The notes under the pieces were generated by a model, which was not told the DNA's origin, did not search any database, and worked only from the letters and a program-made list of their open reading frames with translations. Made by a program: the position numbers and the translations under genes. Below are positions 35,400-45,300 of a stretch of DNA of 55,049 bases, piece after piece. The DNA comes from Paulinella micropora. Lineage: Eukaryota > Cercozoa > Imbricatea > Euglyphida. Positions within the stretch are counted from its first letter, which is position 1; each line of letters opens with the position of its first letter. The DNA is taken from NCBI GenBank assembly GCA_009731375.1, contig BJOX01000060.1:670271-725319 (forward strand), in the 5' to 3' direction.

Positions 35400-36133
35400 C
35401 ACAAACCAGAACAACGACGACAAGCAACAACAACAAAAACAACAAAACCAACATTAACAAGATTGACAACATTGACAACATTGACAGCATAACAACAATT
35501 ACAACAGCAGCAACAACAACAACAACAACAACAACAACAACGACGACGACGACGACGACAACGATAGCAACAACGACAAACGACAAGTACTATGACAATC
35601 ACAACAACAGACTCAACAGACAAACACAAACACACACACACACACAGCAGTCCCAGGCTTAGGCTTTTTTTTTTTTTTTAATTATATTACAGTAAGCAAG
35701 GTTTATTTATTTATTTATTTTTATTTATTATTTATTATTTTTTTATTTTTCTTTTACAGTAAGCAAGGTTAATGAGAAAGAGACGATTTTTTTTTTTTTG
35801 TTTTTTTCTTGTTTTTTGCTTGGGCTCTCTCCCGTCGTCCTTCGACCTCCTCGTCCTCGTCTTCGTCCGATTCTTTGCCCGATTCTTCATCACCCTCCTC
35901 GTCCTCCTCTTCGTCCAATTCTTCGTCTTACTCTTCATCTCCTTCCTCAACGTCCTTTTCCTCTCCCTCACATTCCTTCACAGCACACACACACACACAC
36001 AAACACAAACACACGAACACACACACGAACACACACACACACACACACACACACACTACCTACATACCCACCTACATACCTACCTACCTACCAACCTAGT
36101 ACTTTCCTTCCTACCTACCTACCTACCTACCTA

Positions 36134-36164
<31 letters not shown>

Positions 36165-37140
36165 CACTACCTACATACCCACCTACATACCTACCTACCT
36201 ACCAACCTAGTACCTTCCTTCCTACCTGCATACATACAAACCTACCTACCTACCTAACTACCTACCTACCTACCTACCTACCTACATACATACACATACA
36301 CATACACATACACATACCTACATACATACACATACACATACACATACACATACCTACCTACCTACCACGTACATACATACATACATACATACATACGTAT
36401 ACATACATACATACATACAACATACATACATACATTCCTCATTCCTTCATTCCTACAGGCCTACATACCTACATACCTACATACCCTACACATACATACA
36501 TACAACATACATACATACTTTCTTGCTGACGATGGTGTCATCTTCATACATACATACATACATACATACGTACATACATACATACATACATACATACAGA
36601 ACATACAGAACATACATACATACATACTTGCTTGCTGATCATAATGCCATCTTTATACATCATACATACATACATACATACATACATACATACACATACA
36701 TACATGCACACATACATACATACATACATACATACATACATACATACATACTACACAACCTGGATCTGGTGTTTCCCGTTCGCCTGCGTTATCATATCAT
36801 ACATACTATACATACATACGTGTGTATGTGTGAATGTATGTATGTATGTATGTATATGTATATGTATATATGTATGTATGTGCATGTATATATGTACGTA
36901 TGTATGTATGTATGTATGTATGTATGTATGTATGTATGTATGTATGTACATATGTAAGGAGGTAGGCATGTAGGTATGTAGGTATGTATGTAGGTATGTA
37001 GGTATGTAGGTATGTAGGGTATGTAGGAGCTTGTAGGGTATGTAGGGTATGTATGTATGTATGTATGTATGTATGTATGTATGTATGTATGTATGTATGT
37101 ATGTATGTATGTATGTATGTATGTATGTATGAAGTTGGCA
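35400..37140. repeat. CAA, T-rich, acidic-codon, CA, CTAC, ATAC and TATG tracts
   Basis: CAA/CGA 35408-35590; T-rich 35670-35760; a GTC/CTC-rich stretch 35836-35975 that on the minus strand reads Asp/Glu-rich with a stop, so not a safe gene; CA and CTAC arrays with an ~85-bp duplication (36047-36110 and 36166-36228); ATAC 36285-36755; a polarity switch near 36800; TATG and TAGG to 37130. The word CTTGCTTGCTGATCATAAT at 36630 recurs inverted at 37137. Confidence 0.9.
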
Positions 37141-37785
37141 CTATGATCAGCAAGCAAGTATGTACGAAGAACAAAGGCAGGAAAAGAAAAGAGAAAATTT
37201 TGCAAAGCACTCGCCTGTCTGCACAGGTGTTTGACTGTCCATTACATCAGGTATACAAGACAGACAGACACACAGACAGACACAAGCCACAACCAGATAC
37301 ACAGAACAGACAAAGTCAAAGCAAATGTATTGTTCCAACCAACCCTGCTGGTCTAAGCTTACACTGAAATTTCTCTTTATATTATATGTGAGCAGCCGTC
37401 GTCGTCGTTCTTTCGTCGTCCTTTTTGCGGGCGATAGAGGCTTTTTGCATCCGTGAATTGCTGGGAAAAATCGTTAAATGCAGGGTTATGTTTGTAACAA
37501 AAAATGGTTTAGTCGGCCCACGTAAGTGATAACGGAAAGTAAAATGAGAAGGGCCCTGATTTGGGAAAAAGGAAGCGCTTTGTGGACCTGAAAATTTCCA
37601 AACTTGTTTATTGGTGGAAACTGGTTTTGGACCTTGTTTGCCACCTAATTCCACGTGGTCACCTTTATCCAAAGTCTTCAGTCGAACAGAAAGCCAAGCA
37701 GGTCGGAGTTTTATCTTTCTTTAATTTTCCGTTCCCATTTTATCAGCCAGTGAGTGTAATTTCTCGAACACTTGTTTGCTCAGAC
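37141..37785. other. Upstream region of the histone H3 locus
   Basis: Unique DNA of moderate GC with no ORF of note; it should contain the H3 promoter and 5' UTR. I see no convincing TATA box or histone-type element. GTAAGT at 37524 could be a splice donor of a 5' UTR intron. Confidence 0.4.
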
Positions 37786-37856
37786 ATGGCACGAACCAAG
37801 CAAACCGACGCAAGACGACGGGTGGCAAGGCCCCTCGCAAGGAACTGGCCTACAGG
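37786..37856 (+). CDS. H3 exon 1: N-terminal tail, frameshifted
   Basis: ATG at 37786 gives MARTKQT; one base is missing in the Ala codon that should follow, and the shifted frame resumes KTTGGKAPRKELA, the K9-K14-K18 part of the tail. An extra T before ACAGG could restore the frame near the exon end. A possible donor is AGG|GTCCTT at 37857. The ATG context (GACATGG) has G at +4. The tail lysines that carry K4, K9, K14 and K18 modifications are all preserved in sequence. Confidence 0.85.
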
Positions 37857-37979
37857 GTCCTTGCGTCAAAGTGATACTTTTCCCTCTCTCTCTCAACACC
37901 CACAGACATGTTCTTCTCGCTTTTAATATGCTCTTTAATAATCCCACGAAAACAAAGTCTAAAACTCATCTTCAGTGAA

Positions 37980-38085
37980 AAGAACTTCTCCATCTATCTT
38001 ATCTATCTATCATTCTATCTATCTATCTATCCATCTATCCATCTATCTATCTATCTATCTGTCTGTCTGTCTGTCTGTCTATCTG

Positions 38086-38153
<68 letters not shown>

Positions 38154-38223
38154 GTCTATCTATCTGTCTATCTATCTATCTATCTATCAATCTATCTATC
38201 TGTCTATCTAACTATCTATCTAA

Positions 38224-38261
<38 letters not shown>

Positions 38262-38262
38262 G

Positions 38263-38298
<36 letters not shown>

Positions 38299-38352
38299 CT
38301 ATATCTATCTTCTATCTATCTATCTATCTATCTATATATCTATCTATCTATC

Positions 38353-38422
<70 letters not shown>

Positions 38423-38546
38423 GAGATATCTATCTATCTATCTATCTTTCTATCCGCCTATCCACCTATCTATCTATCTATCTATCTATATTTCTATCTT
38501 TCTATCTATCCACCTCTCTCTCTCTCTCTCTTCCTCTTTCTCTCGG

Positions 38547-38591
<45 letters not shown>

Positions 38592-38630
38592 GTGTTTGTG
38601 TGTGTTGTGTGTGTGTGTGTGGGTGTGTGT

Positions 38631-38681
<51 letters not shown>

Positions 38682-38776
38682 CCTTCTCTCGATCTCTCTC
38701 TCTCTCTCTCTCGCTCTCTCTCTCTCTTTCTCTCTCTCTCTCTGTGTTGTGTGTGTGTGTGTGTGGGTGTGTGTGT

Positions 38777-38828
<52 letters not shown>

Positions 38829-38930
38829 CATCTCTTTCTCTCTCTTTCTCATCTCTTTCTCTCTCTTTCTCATCTCTTTCTCTCTCTCTTTCTCTCATCT
38901 CTTTCTCTCTCTCTTTCTCTCATATCCCTC

Positions 38931-38970
<40 letters not shown>

Positions 38971-39163
38971 CTCCTTTTTCTATCTCTTCTCTCTATTTCC
39001 TTCTTTCTTTCTTTCTTTCTTTCTTTCTCTATTCTTTCTTCCTTTCTTTCTTTCTTTCTTCCTTCCTTTCTTTCTTCCTTCCTTTCTTTCTTTCTTTCTT
39101 TCTTCCTTCCTTCCTTCCTTCCTTCCTTCACTTCTTTCTTTCTTCCTACCTTCACTCCTTTCT

Positions 39164-39198
<35 letters not shown>

Positions 39199-39221
39199 CT
39201 CTCTCTCTCATCCCTCTCATC

Positions 39222-39252
<31 letters not shown>

Positions 39253-39268
39253 CATCTCTATATATATC

Positions 39269-39299
<31 letters not shown>

Positions 39300-39334
39300 A
39301 CTCACTCTCCCTTTCTTTATCTTCTCTCTTCTTT

Positions 39335-39366
<32 letters not shown>

Positions 39367-39558
39367 TATTTCTTTCTCTCTTTCTTTCTTTCTTCCTTCC
39401 TTCCTTCCTTTCTTCCTTTCTTTCTTTCTTTCTTCCTTCCTTCCTTCTTCCTTCCTTCCTTCCTTCCTTCTTCCTTCCTTCCTTCACTTCTTTCTTTCTT
39501 CCTACCTTCACTCACTTATTTCTTCTTTCTTCTTTCTTCTTTCTTCTTTCTTCTGTTT

Positions 39559-39625
<67 letters not shown>
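37980..39625. repeat. H3 intron 1: (CTAT)n, (CT)n, (GT)n, (CTTT)n/(CTTC)n
   Basis: CTAT 37994-38500; CT with two GT islands (38590-38630, 38742-38776); CTTT/CTTC 39001-39595, in which blocks such as CCTTCACTTCTTTCTTTCTT plus CCTACCTTCACT recur (39124, 39481). The whole intron is simple sequence; open frames here are artefacts. Confidence 0.9.
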
Positions 39626-39635
<10 letters not shown>

Positions 39636-41869
39636 AATAATACACCTATCTCAGGCAGTTCGCAAGTCTGCCCCGACAGCAGGTGGTGTTAAGAAACCAC
39701 ACAGATACCGTCGTGGTAATGATGAGAGAGAGAGAGAGAGGGGGGGGGGGGTCTCTCTCTCCATCAATAATACACCTATCTCAGGCAGCTCGCAAGTCTG
39801 CCCCGACAGCAGGTGGTGTTAAGAAACCACACAGATACCGTCGTGGTAATGATGAGAGAGAGAGAGAGAGGGGGGGGGGGGTCTCTCTCTCCATCAATAA
39901 TACACCTATCTCAGGCAGCTCGCAAGTCTGCCCCGACAGCAGGTGGTGTTAAGAAACCACACAGATACCGTCGTGGTAATGATGAGAGAGAGAGAGAGAG
40001 GGGGGGGGGGGTCTCTCTCTCCATCAATAATACACCTATCTCAGGCAGCTCGCAAGTCTGCCCCGACAGCAGGTGGTGTTAAGAAACCACACAGATACCG
40101 TCGTGGTAATGATGAGAGAGAGAGAGAGAGGGGGGGGGGGGTCTCTCTCTCCATCAATAATACACCTATCTCAGGCAGCTCGCAAGTCTGCCCCGACAGC
40201 AGGTGGTGTTAAGAAACCACACAGATACCGTCGTGGTAATGATGAGAGAGAGAGAGAGAGGGGGGGGGGGGTCTCTCTCTCCATCAATAATACACCTATC
40301 TCAGGCAGCTCGCAAGTCTGCCCCGACAGCAGGTGGTGTTAAGAAACCACACAGATACCGTCGTGGTAATGATGAGAGAGAGAGAGAGAGGGGGGGGGGG
40401 GTCTCTCTCTCCATCAATAATACACCTATCTCAGGCAGCTCGCAAGTCTGCCCCGACAGCAGGTGGTGTTAAGAAACCACACAGATACCGTCGTGGTAAT
40501 GATGAGAGAGAGAGAGAGAGGGGGGGGGGGGTCTCTCTCTCCATCAATAATACACCTATCTCAGGCAGCTCGCAAGTCTGCCCCGACAGCAGGTGGTGTT
40601 AAGAAACCACACAGATACCGTCGTGGTAATGATGAGAGAGAGAGAGAGAGGGGGGGGGGGGTCTCTCTCTCCATCAATAATACACCTATCTCAGGCAGCT
40701 CGCAAGTCTGCCCCGACAGCAGGTGGTGTTAAGAAACCACACAGATACCGTCGTGGTAATGATGAGAGAGAGAGAGAGAGGGGGGGGGGGGTCTCTCTCT
40801 CCATCAATAATACACCTATCTCAGGCAGCTCGCAAGTCTGCCCCGACAGCAGGTGGTGTTAAGAAACCACACAGATACCGTCGTGGTAATGATGAGAGAG
40901 AGAGAGAGAGGGGGGGGGGGGTCTCTCTCTCCATCAATAATACACCTATCTCAGGCAGCTCGCAAGTCTGCCCCGACAGCAGGTGGTGTTAAGAAACCAC
41001 ACAGATACCGTCGTGGTAATGATGAGAGAGAGAGAGAGAGGGGGGGGGGGGTCTCTCTCTCCATCAATAATACACCTATCTCAGGCAGCTCGCAAGTCTG
41101 CCCCGACAGCAGGTGGTGTTAAGAAACCACACAGATACCGTCGTGGTAATGATGAGAGAGAGAGAGAGAGGGGGGGGGGGGTCTCTCTCTCCATCAATAA
41201 TACACCTATCTCAGGCAGCTCGCAAGTCTGCCCCGACAGCAGGTGGTGTTAAGAAACCACACAGATACCGTCGTGGTAATGATGAGAGAGAGAGAGAGAG
41301 GGGGGGGGGGGTCTCTCTCTCCATCAATAATACACCTATCTCAGGCAGCTCGCAAGTCTGCCCCGACAGCAGGTGGTGTTAAGAAACCACACAGATACCG
41401 TCGTGGTAATGATGAGAGAGAGAGAGAGAGGGGGGGGGGGGTCTCTCTCTCCATCAATAATACACCTATCTCAGGCAGCTCGCAAGTCTGCCCCGACAGC
41501 AGGTGGTGTTAAGAAACCACACAGATACCGTCGTGGTAATGATGAGAGAGAGAGAGAGAGGGGGGGGGGGGTCTCTCTCTCCATCAATAATACACCTATC
41601 TCAGGCAGCTCGCAAGTCTGCCCCGACAGCAGGTGGTGTTAAGAAACCACACAGATACCGTCGTGGTAATGATGAGAGAGAGAGAGAGAGGGGGGGGGGG
41701 GTCTCTCTCTCCATCAATAATACACCTATCTCAGGCAGCTCGCAAGTCTGCCCCGACAGCAGGTGGTGTTAAGAAACCACACAGATACCGTCGTGGTAAT
41801 GATGAGAGAGAGAGAGAGAGGGGGGGGGGGGTCTCTCTCTCCATCAATAATACACCTATCTCAGGCAGC
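39625..41869 (+). repeat. 130-bp tandem array, each unit a complete H3 exon-2 cassette
   Basis: The period is exactly 130 bp. Exon starts fall at 39655, 39785, 39915 and so on to 41735 (17 complete copies); an 18th begins at 41865 and is cut by a 10-N gap. Each unit holds the acceptor TACACCTATCTCAG, the 61-nt exon reading AARKSAPTAGGVKKPHRYRR plus G, the donor GTAATG, then (GA)n, a G run of about 12 and TCTCTCTCTCC. The first exon copy has GTT (Val) for GCT (Ala); the others appear identical. 61 nt is not a multiple of three, so two copies spliced in series would break the frame. This 89-aa ORF every 130 bp is a shadow of the array. Confidence 0.95.
39655..39715 (+). CDS. H3 exon 2, first copy (residues ~24-43, K27 and K36)
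   Basis: 61 nt, phase 0 in and phase 1 out. It encodes the part of the tail with K27, S28, K36 and K37. This copy alone reads AVRKS instead of AARKS. P43 is Arg (HRYRRG), a position normally invariant. It joins in phase to exon 3 through a split Gly codon. Confidence 0.9.
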
Positions 41870-41902
41870 NNNNNNNNNNCACAGACATACCTACTTACAC
41901 AC

Positions 41903-41926
41903 ATAGGAACTGTCGCTTGCGCGAGA

Positions 41927-41931
<5 letters not shown>
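41903..41931 (+). pseudogene. H3 exon 3, partial copy with 1-base deletion
   Basis: ACATAG|GAACTGTCGCTTGCGCGAGATCAG matches the first half of exon 3 (GTVALREIR) but lacks one T, shifting the frame, and then runs into a (GA)n tract. It lies 24 bp after a 10-N gap. Confidence 0.85.
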
Positions 41932-41990
<59 letters not shown>

Positions 41991-42016
41991 CATACACACA
42001 CACACACTACACATAG

Positions 42017-42069
42017 GAACGGTCGCTTTGCGCGAGATCAGAAAGTACCAGAAGAGTACCGACCTACTG
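42017..42069 (+). CDS. H3 exon 3, complete copy
   Basis: Acceptor ACTACACATAG. It completes the split Gly and reads TVALREIRKYQKSTDLL, then donor-like CTG|GTCTGT. This is the alpha-N helix of H3. The length (53 nt) takes phase 1 to phase 0. Confidence 0.9.
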
Positions 42070-42106
42070 GTCTGTGTATGTATGTATGTATGTATGTATG
42101 TATGTA

Positions 42107-42141
42107 TGAAAGTACCAGAAGAGTACCGACCTACGGTCTGT
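42107..42141 (+). pseudogene. H3 exon 3, 3' half copy
   Basis: AAAGTACCAGAAGAGTACCG followed by ACCTACGGTCTGT repeats the end of exon 3 and its donor with one base missing. It follows a (TATG)n tract and precedes (ATAC)n. Confidence 0.85.
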
Positions 42142-42333
42142 ACATACATACATACATACATACATACACATACACACATACACACATACATACATACAAA
42201 CATACATACATACATACATACATACATAAATACATACATATATACATACACACATACATACATACATACATACATACACATACACATACATACATACATA
42301 CATGCATACATACATACATGCATACATACATAG

Positions 42334-42378
42334 GTGCGCAAACTGTCCTTCCAGCGCCTGGTGAGGGAAATCGCACAG
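42334..42378 (+). CDS. H3 exon 4
   Basis: Acceptor ATACATAG, exon VRKLSFQRLVREIAQ, donor CAG|GTACAC; 45 nt, phase 0. This is alpha-1 helix of the histone fold. The usual Pro66 is Ser. The introns on both sides are (ATAC)n. Confidence 0.9.
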
Positions 42379-42428
42379 GTACACATACATTCATACATAC
42401 ATACATACACACATACACACACATACAG

Positions 42429-42462
42429 GCATTCAAGAACGATTTACGCTTCCAATCCACAG
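42429..42462 (+). CDS. H3 exon 5 (K79 loop), last recognisable
   Basis: Acceptor CACACATACAG, then AFKNDLRFQST plus G, donor ACAG|GTAGTC leading into (CT)n. It contains the K79 equivalent (FKND for FKTD). After the next acceptor (GTGTTGCAG, 42650-42658) no H3 alpha-2 sequence is recognisable. Confidence 0.85.
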
Positions 42463-42464
42463 GT

Positions 42465-42521
<57 letters not shown>

Positions 42522-42620
42522 CCTGTTCTTTCTTTTTTTGTTCTATTTAGTCGTTTTTGTTTGTTTATTCGTCTATCTATTATTTTCTTTGCTTTTATTC
42601 GTTTGTTTCATTCATTTCAT
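42463..42620. repeat. (CT)n tract and T-rich sequence
   Basis: CT repeat 42468-42515 and then T-rich DNA ending in a good polypyrimidine-acceptor context, TTGTGTGTTGCAG, at the GC transition. Confidence 0.9.
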
Positions 42621-45300
42621 CTATTTATTAGACCTGTTTTTGTATTTGTGTGTTGCAGGGATTTTGACGCCGTGGTACAGGCACGAGAAGGCGCTGAGCA
42701 CGCTGCACGCAAACGGGCACCAGTCCACGCTCACGTGCGGGGGCGGCGGCCCGCCGCCGCCGGCCGGCACCAGGCACGAGTCCAGCAACTCGCCGGCCCG
42801 CGCGCGCAGGCCCAGGCCCTCGGCTAGCCACGGGTAGCGGGCCAGCAGCTCGGGCGTGGCCGACGTGTTCCAGAAGGCAGCGAAGAAGCCCGCGTCGTCG
42901 TCTCCTTCGGCCGTGGCGCCCCCGGCCCGGCGGCCGGCCGCGAGCCACGCCGCCAGCAGGCCGGCCGGCAGCCCCTCGGCGCCGGCCGCACAGGCCGGCA
43001 CGCAGCCGGCCCCGTAGGCCTTGTCGCACCACAGCGCACCGCCGGCGGTACAGCGCGCGCCCAGCCACGCCGGGCCGGGGGCTCAGAAGGCAGGCGCCGG
43101 CGCCGGCGCCAGCGGCCAGCCGCACTGGTAGTCGCGGCCGGCTCGAAGTAGGACCGCAGCACCGCGCAGCCCGCGCGCAGCGCCCCGGACGGCACGTCGT
43201 CGCGCGCGAGCGTGAACATGCCACAGCCCAGGCCGGACGTGCACGCGTAGCTCCCGCCGTCGTCGCGGGCCCGGCACACCACGCGCGCGCCGCCCGGCCC
43301 GCACGGCAGCTGCACCTCGGGCGTCAGGTCACAGAAGCCCGACGCCGCCTGGCGGCGGAAGGGGAAGGCGCACTCGAACTCGCCACCGCCCGCACCTGCG
43401 CGCACAGGTTCGCGGCCGCGGCCCCTCGCACTGGCTCCGGCGCGGCCGCCGGGGCGGGCGCCGCCACGCCCAGCACCGACCAGACCGCCGCCGCGGTGAG
43501 CGCCACGGGCCGGCCGCCCGGCCGGAAGGGCCAGCCCGCCAGCGGGAACAGGTAGTAGCACTCGGGCACGGCGCCCAGGGCGGCGGAGTCGAGGCCGCGC
43601 GGCACGGCGGCCCCCGCGAAGTAGGCGTCGACCGACGCGGCGTCGGCGGCGAGAAAGTACTGGGCGCGCAGGACCACGCCCCCCCCGGGGCACACGAGCT
43701 CGCGCGCGGTGCTGCCCCGCACCAGCGCGTCCAGGTCGTCCAGGTCCCCCCCGAGGCCCGGCGAGGGCAGGCGGCACGACAGTCCGTAGCGGCAGGTGCC
43801 GTACGGGTCCGCCTGCGTGGCGCCCGCGCAGCGCCAGACCGACAGGCTGCCGAGCGCGCGCTCGGCCACGGGCACGGCCACGGGCACCGCGCCCCCCCCG
43901 GCCCAGTCCGCTACGAACGCGGCCCGGCGCTCCAGCGACAGGCCCCGCCACACGCCCAGCTGGGCCGGCTGCGCCGCCTCGCAGAAGCGGTAGCCGTCCC
44001 CGACCCAGCCCGCCGCGCACACACAGCGCGGCCAGCCCTGCACCAGGGCGCACGCGGCCGACGGGTGGCACACCACGTACCGGCAGCTCTCGACCAGCTG
44101 GGGCGGGCACGAACAGCAGGTACGCGCGGCCGGCGCTCGTGCGCCCCGCCAGCACCAGCGCCTGCTGCGGTGCGGCCGGCAGCGCCAGGCACTCGAGCTG
44201 CAGCGCGACCGCGGCGCCGGTGCTCAGCGTTACGGAACCCCGCCTGTCCCAGGCGCCCCACGGGTCCAGCTCGTCCTGTGCGTACCAGTCCACGCGCGGG
44301 CCCTGGCTGCTGTTCGTGCGCAGCGCAAAGAGTTGGAGGGAGGGCCAGCCGGTACGCGCGCAGAAGCCTACGCGCTCGACCCCGCCCGCCACCTCCACGA
44401 ACCGGTACGGCAGCGCGCGGGCCGCCGCCGCTGTCGAGCTCCGCCAGTACTGGCCCTGGTCCGCCGGCGCCACCACGAACAGCCGCCCCGGGCCGCCGCA
44501 CACGGCCAGCAGCGCGGCCGACGCGGGCACAGACACGCACTGCGTCACGGCGCAGGGCGGCGACCACACCGGCCGCACGGAGCCGTCGGCGTACCAGCGG
44601 TCGCGGCACTGGCCGATCACGCCCACGTCCTGCTCCGGGGCAGCCCCGGCCGGCCCGGGTGACAGCAGGCCCTCGGCCCAGAAGCTCAGGTCCAGCTGCG
44701 TGCCTCCGCTCGCCACTAGCCAGCCGTCCCAGTCGTACGCGGTGCCGTCCTCTAGCGGCCGGGCGTCGTCTGCCGAGCGATTAACATAATAGTACCAGTC
44801 GGGGTCACACCACCTGTCGGTAGTCCGAGCGGCGTACCTGGCAAAGAACAGCAGCCGCCCGCCGCGCGGGGGGCCCACCAGCTCCAGCACACCACGGTTC
44901 ACGGTCGCGCCGGCCTGGAGTAGGTGGACGGCGTAGCCCCGCGCTAGCCAGGGCTGGCTGCCGTACGGGCCCAAGACGTCGCCCGGCCACTCGACCCGCA
45001 CGTACTGCCAGAGCGGTCCCTCCAGGTACGCGCACACGGCGGTCAGCGCGGCGGCCAGCAGCCGCCAGTTGAAGAGGCGCGCACAGCCAAGAGGAAGCCC
45101 GAGCGCCTTCCACACCGTCAGGCCCGGCGCGCTGAGGTACACCACCGCCGTCAGGCTCGGCGCCTGGCCCAGCACCAGCACCAGGTCGTCGTGTGCGTCG
45201 TCGTCCAGGCCGCCCACCAGGAGCGTCTGGTCCGCCAAAGGCCAGGCGTATGCAAAGAGCAATGGGCGGCACTGACCCGCGCTGCTTCTTCGACGGCGAC
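42621..45300 (-). pseudogene. Large Cys- and Trp-rich secreted-type ORF, frame broken
   Basis: Very GC-rich minus-strand reading. A main frame (about 45290-44110) holds WLARGYAVHLLQAGATVNRG and repeated W-Y/D-W patterns (CDPDWYYYVNRS, VDWYAQDELDPW). A second frame (44110-43400) has an EGF-like cysteine cluster (CVCAAGWVGDGYRFC) and more Cys pairs; the reading returns to the first frame (43400-43090, CDLTPEVQLPCG) and shifts again to end at TAG 42621-42623, overlapping AATAAA. At least three frame changes are needed. Extracellular or glycoprotein-like by composition; no family is assigned. It could be a viral surface protein or a host secreted protein. The N-terminus and signal peptide are uncertain. 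Confidence 0.45.

Larger units (their letters stand above)
37786..42462 (+). pseudogene. Histone H3 gene split into small exons by microsatellite introns; broken and 3'-truncated
   Basis: Nucleosome core histone H3, recognised piecewise: exon 1 (N-terminal tail), exon 2 (residues ~24-43, in an array), exon 3 (~44-61), exon 4 (~62-76), exon 5 (~77-87). Each junction has AG acceptor and GT donor sequence, and exons 2 to 5 join in phase. Introns consist of CTAT, CT, CTTT, GA and ATAC repeats. Breaks: a 1-base deletion in exon 1 after ARTKQT; exon 3 present as one full and two partial copies; no sequence for the C-terminal third (after RFQST). Residue changes from the usual H3 include S10T, Q19E, A31T/T32A, P43R, P66S and D77A. 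Either a relic or a diverged variant with assembly errors. The bulk of H3 conservation is too strong for chance. Confidence 0.85.

Noticed and set aside
35735-35985. Minus-strand Lys/Arg-rich or Asp/Glu-rich ORF near 35.8 kb
   Set aside because: The acidic frame has an internal stop and the basic frame is the repeat read out of phase; no splice sites or unique flanks support a gene.
39625-41869. CRISPR-like array
   Set aside because: The period is 130 bp with no variable spacers, and the repeat holds an H3 exon with splice sites. The organism is eukaryotic.
39683-42016. A series of identical 89-aa ORFs every 130 bp (MVLRNHTDTVVV...)
   Set aside because: They start inside the H3 exon in the wrong frame and run through GA/G/CT repeat; they are shadows of the exon array.
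43796-44789. Plus-strand ORFs opposite the Cys-rich reading
   Set aside because: High GC content removes stop codons from every frame; the minus strand has the Cys/Trp pattern and better amino-acid balance.
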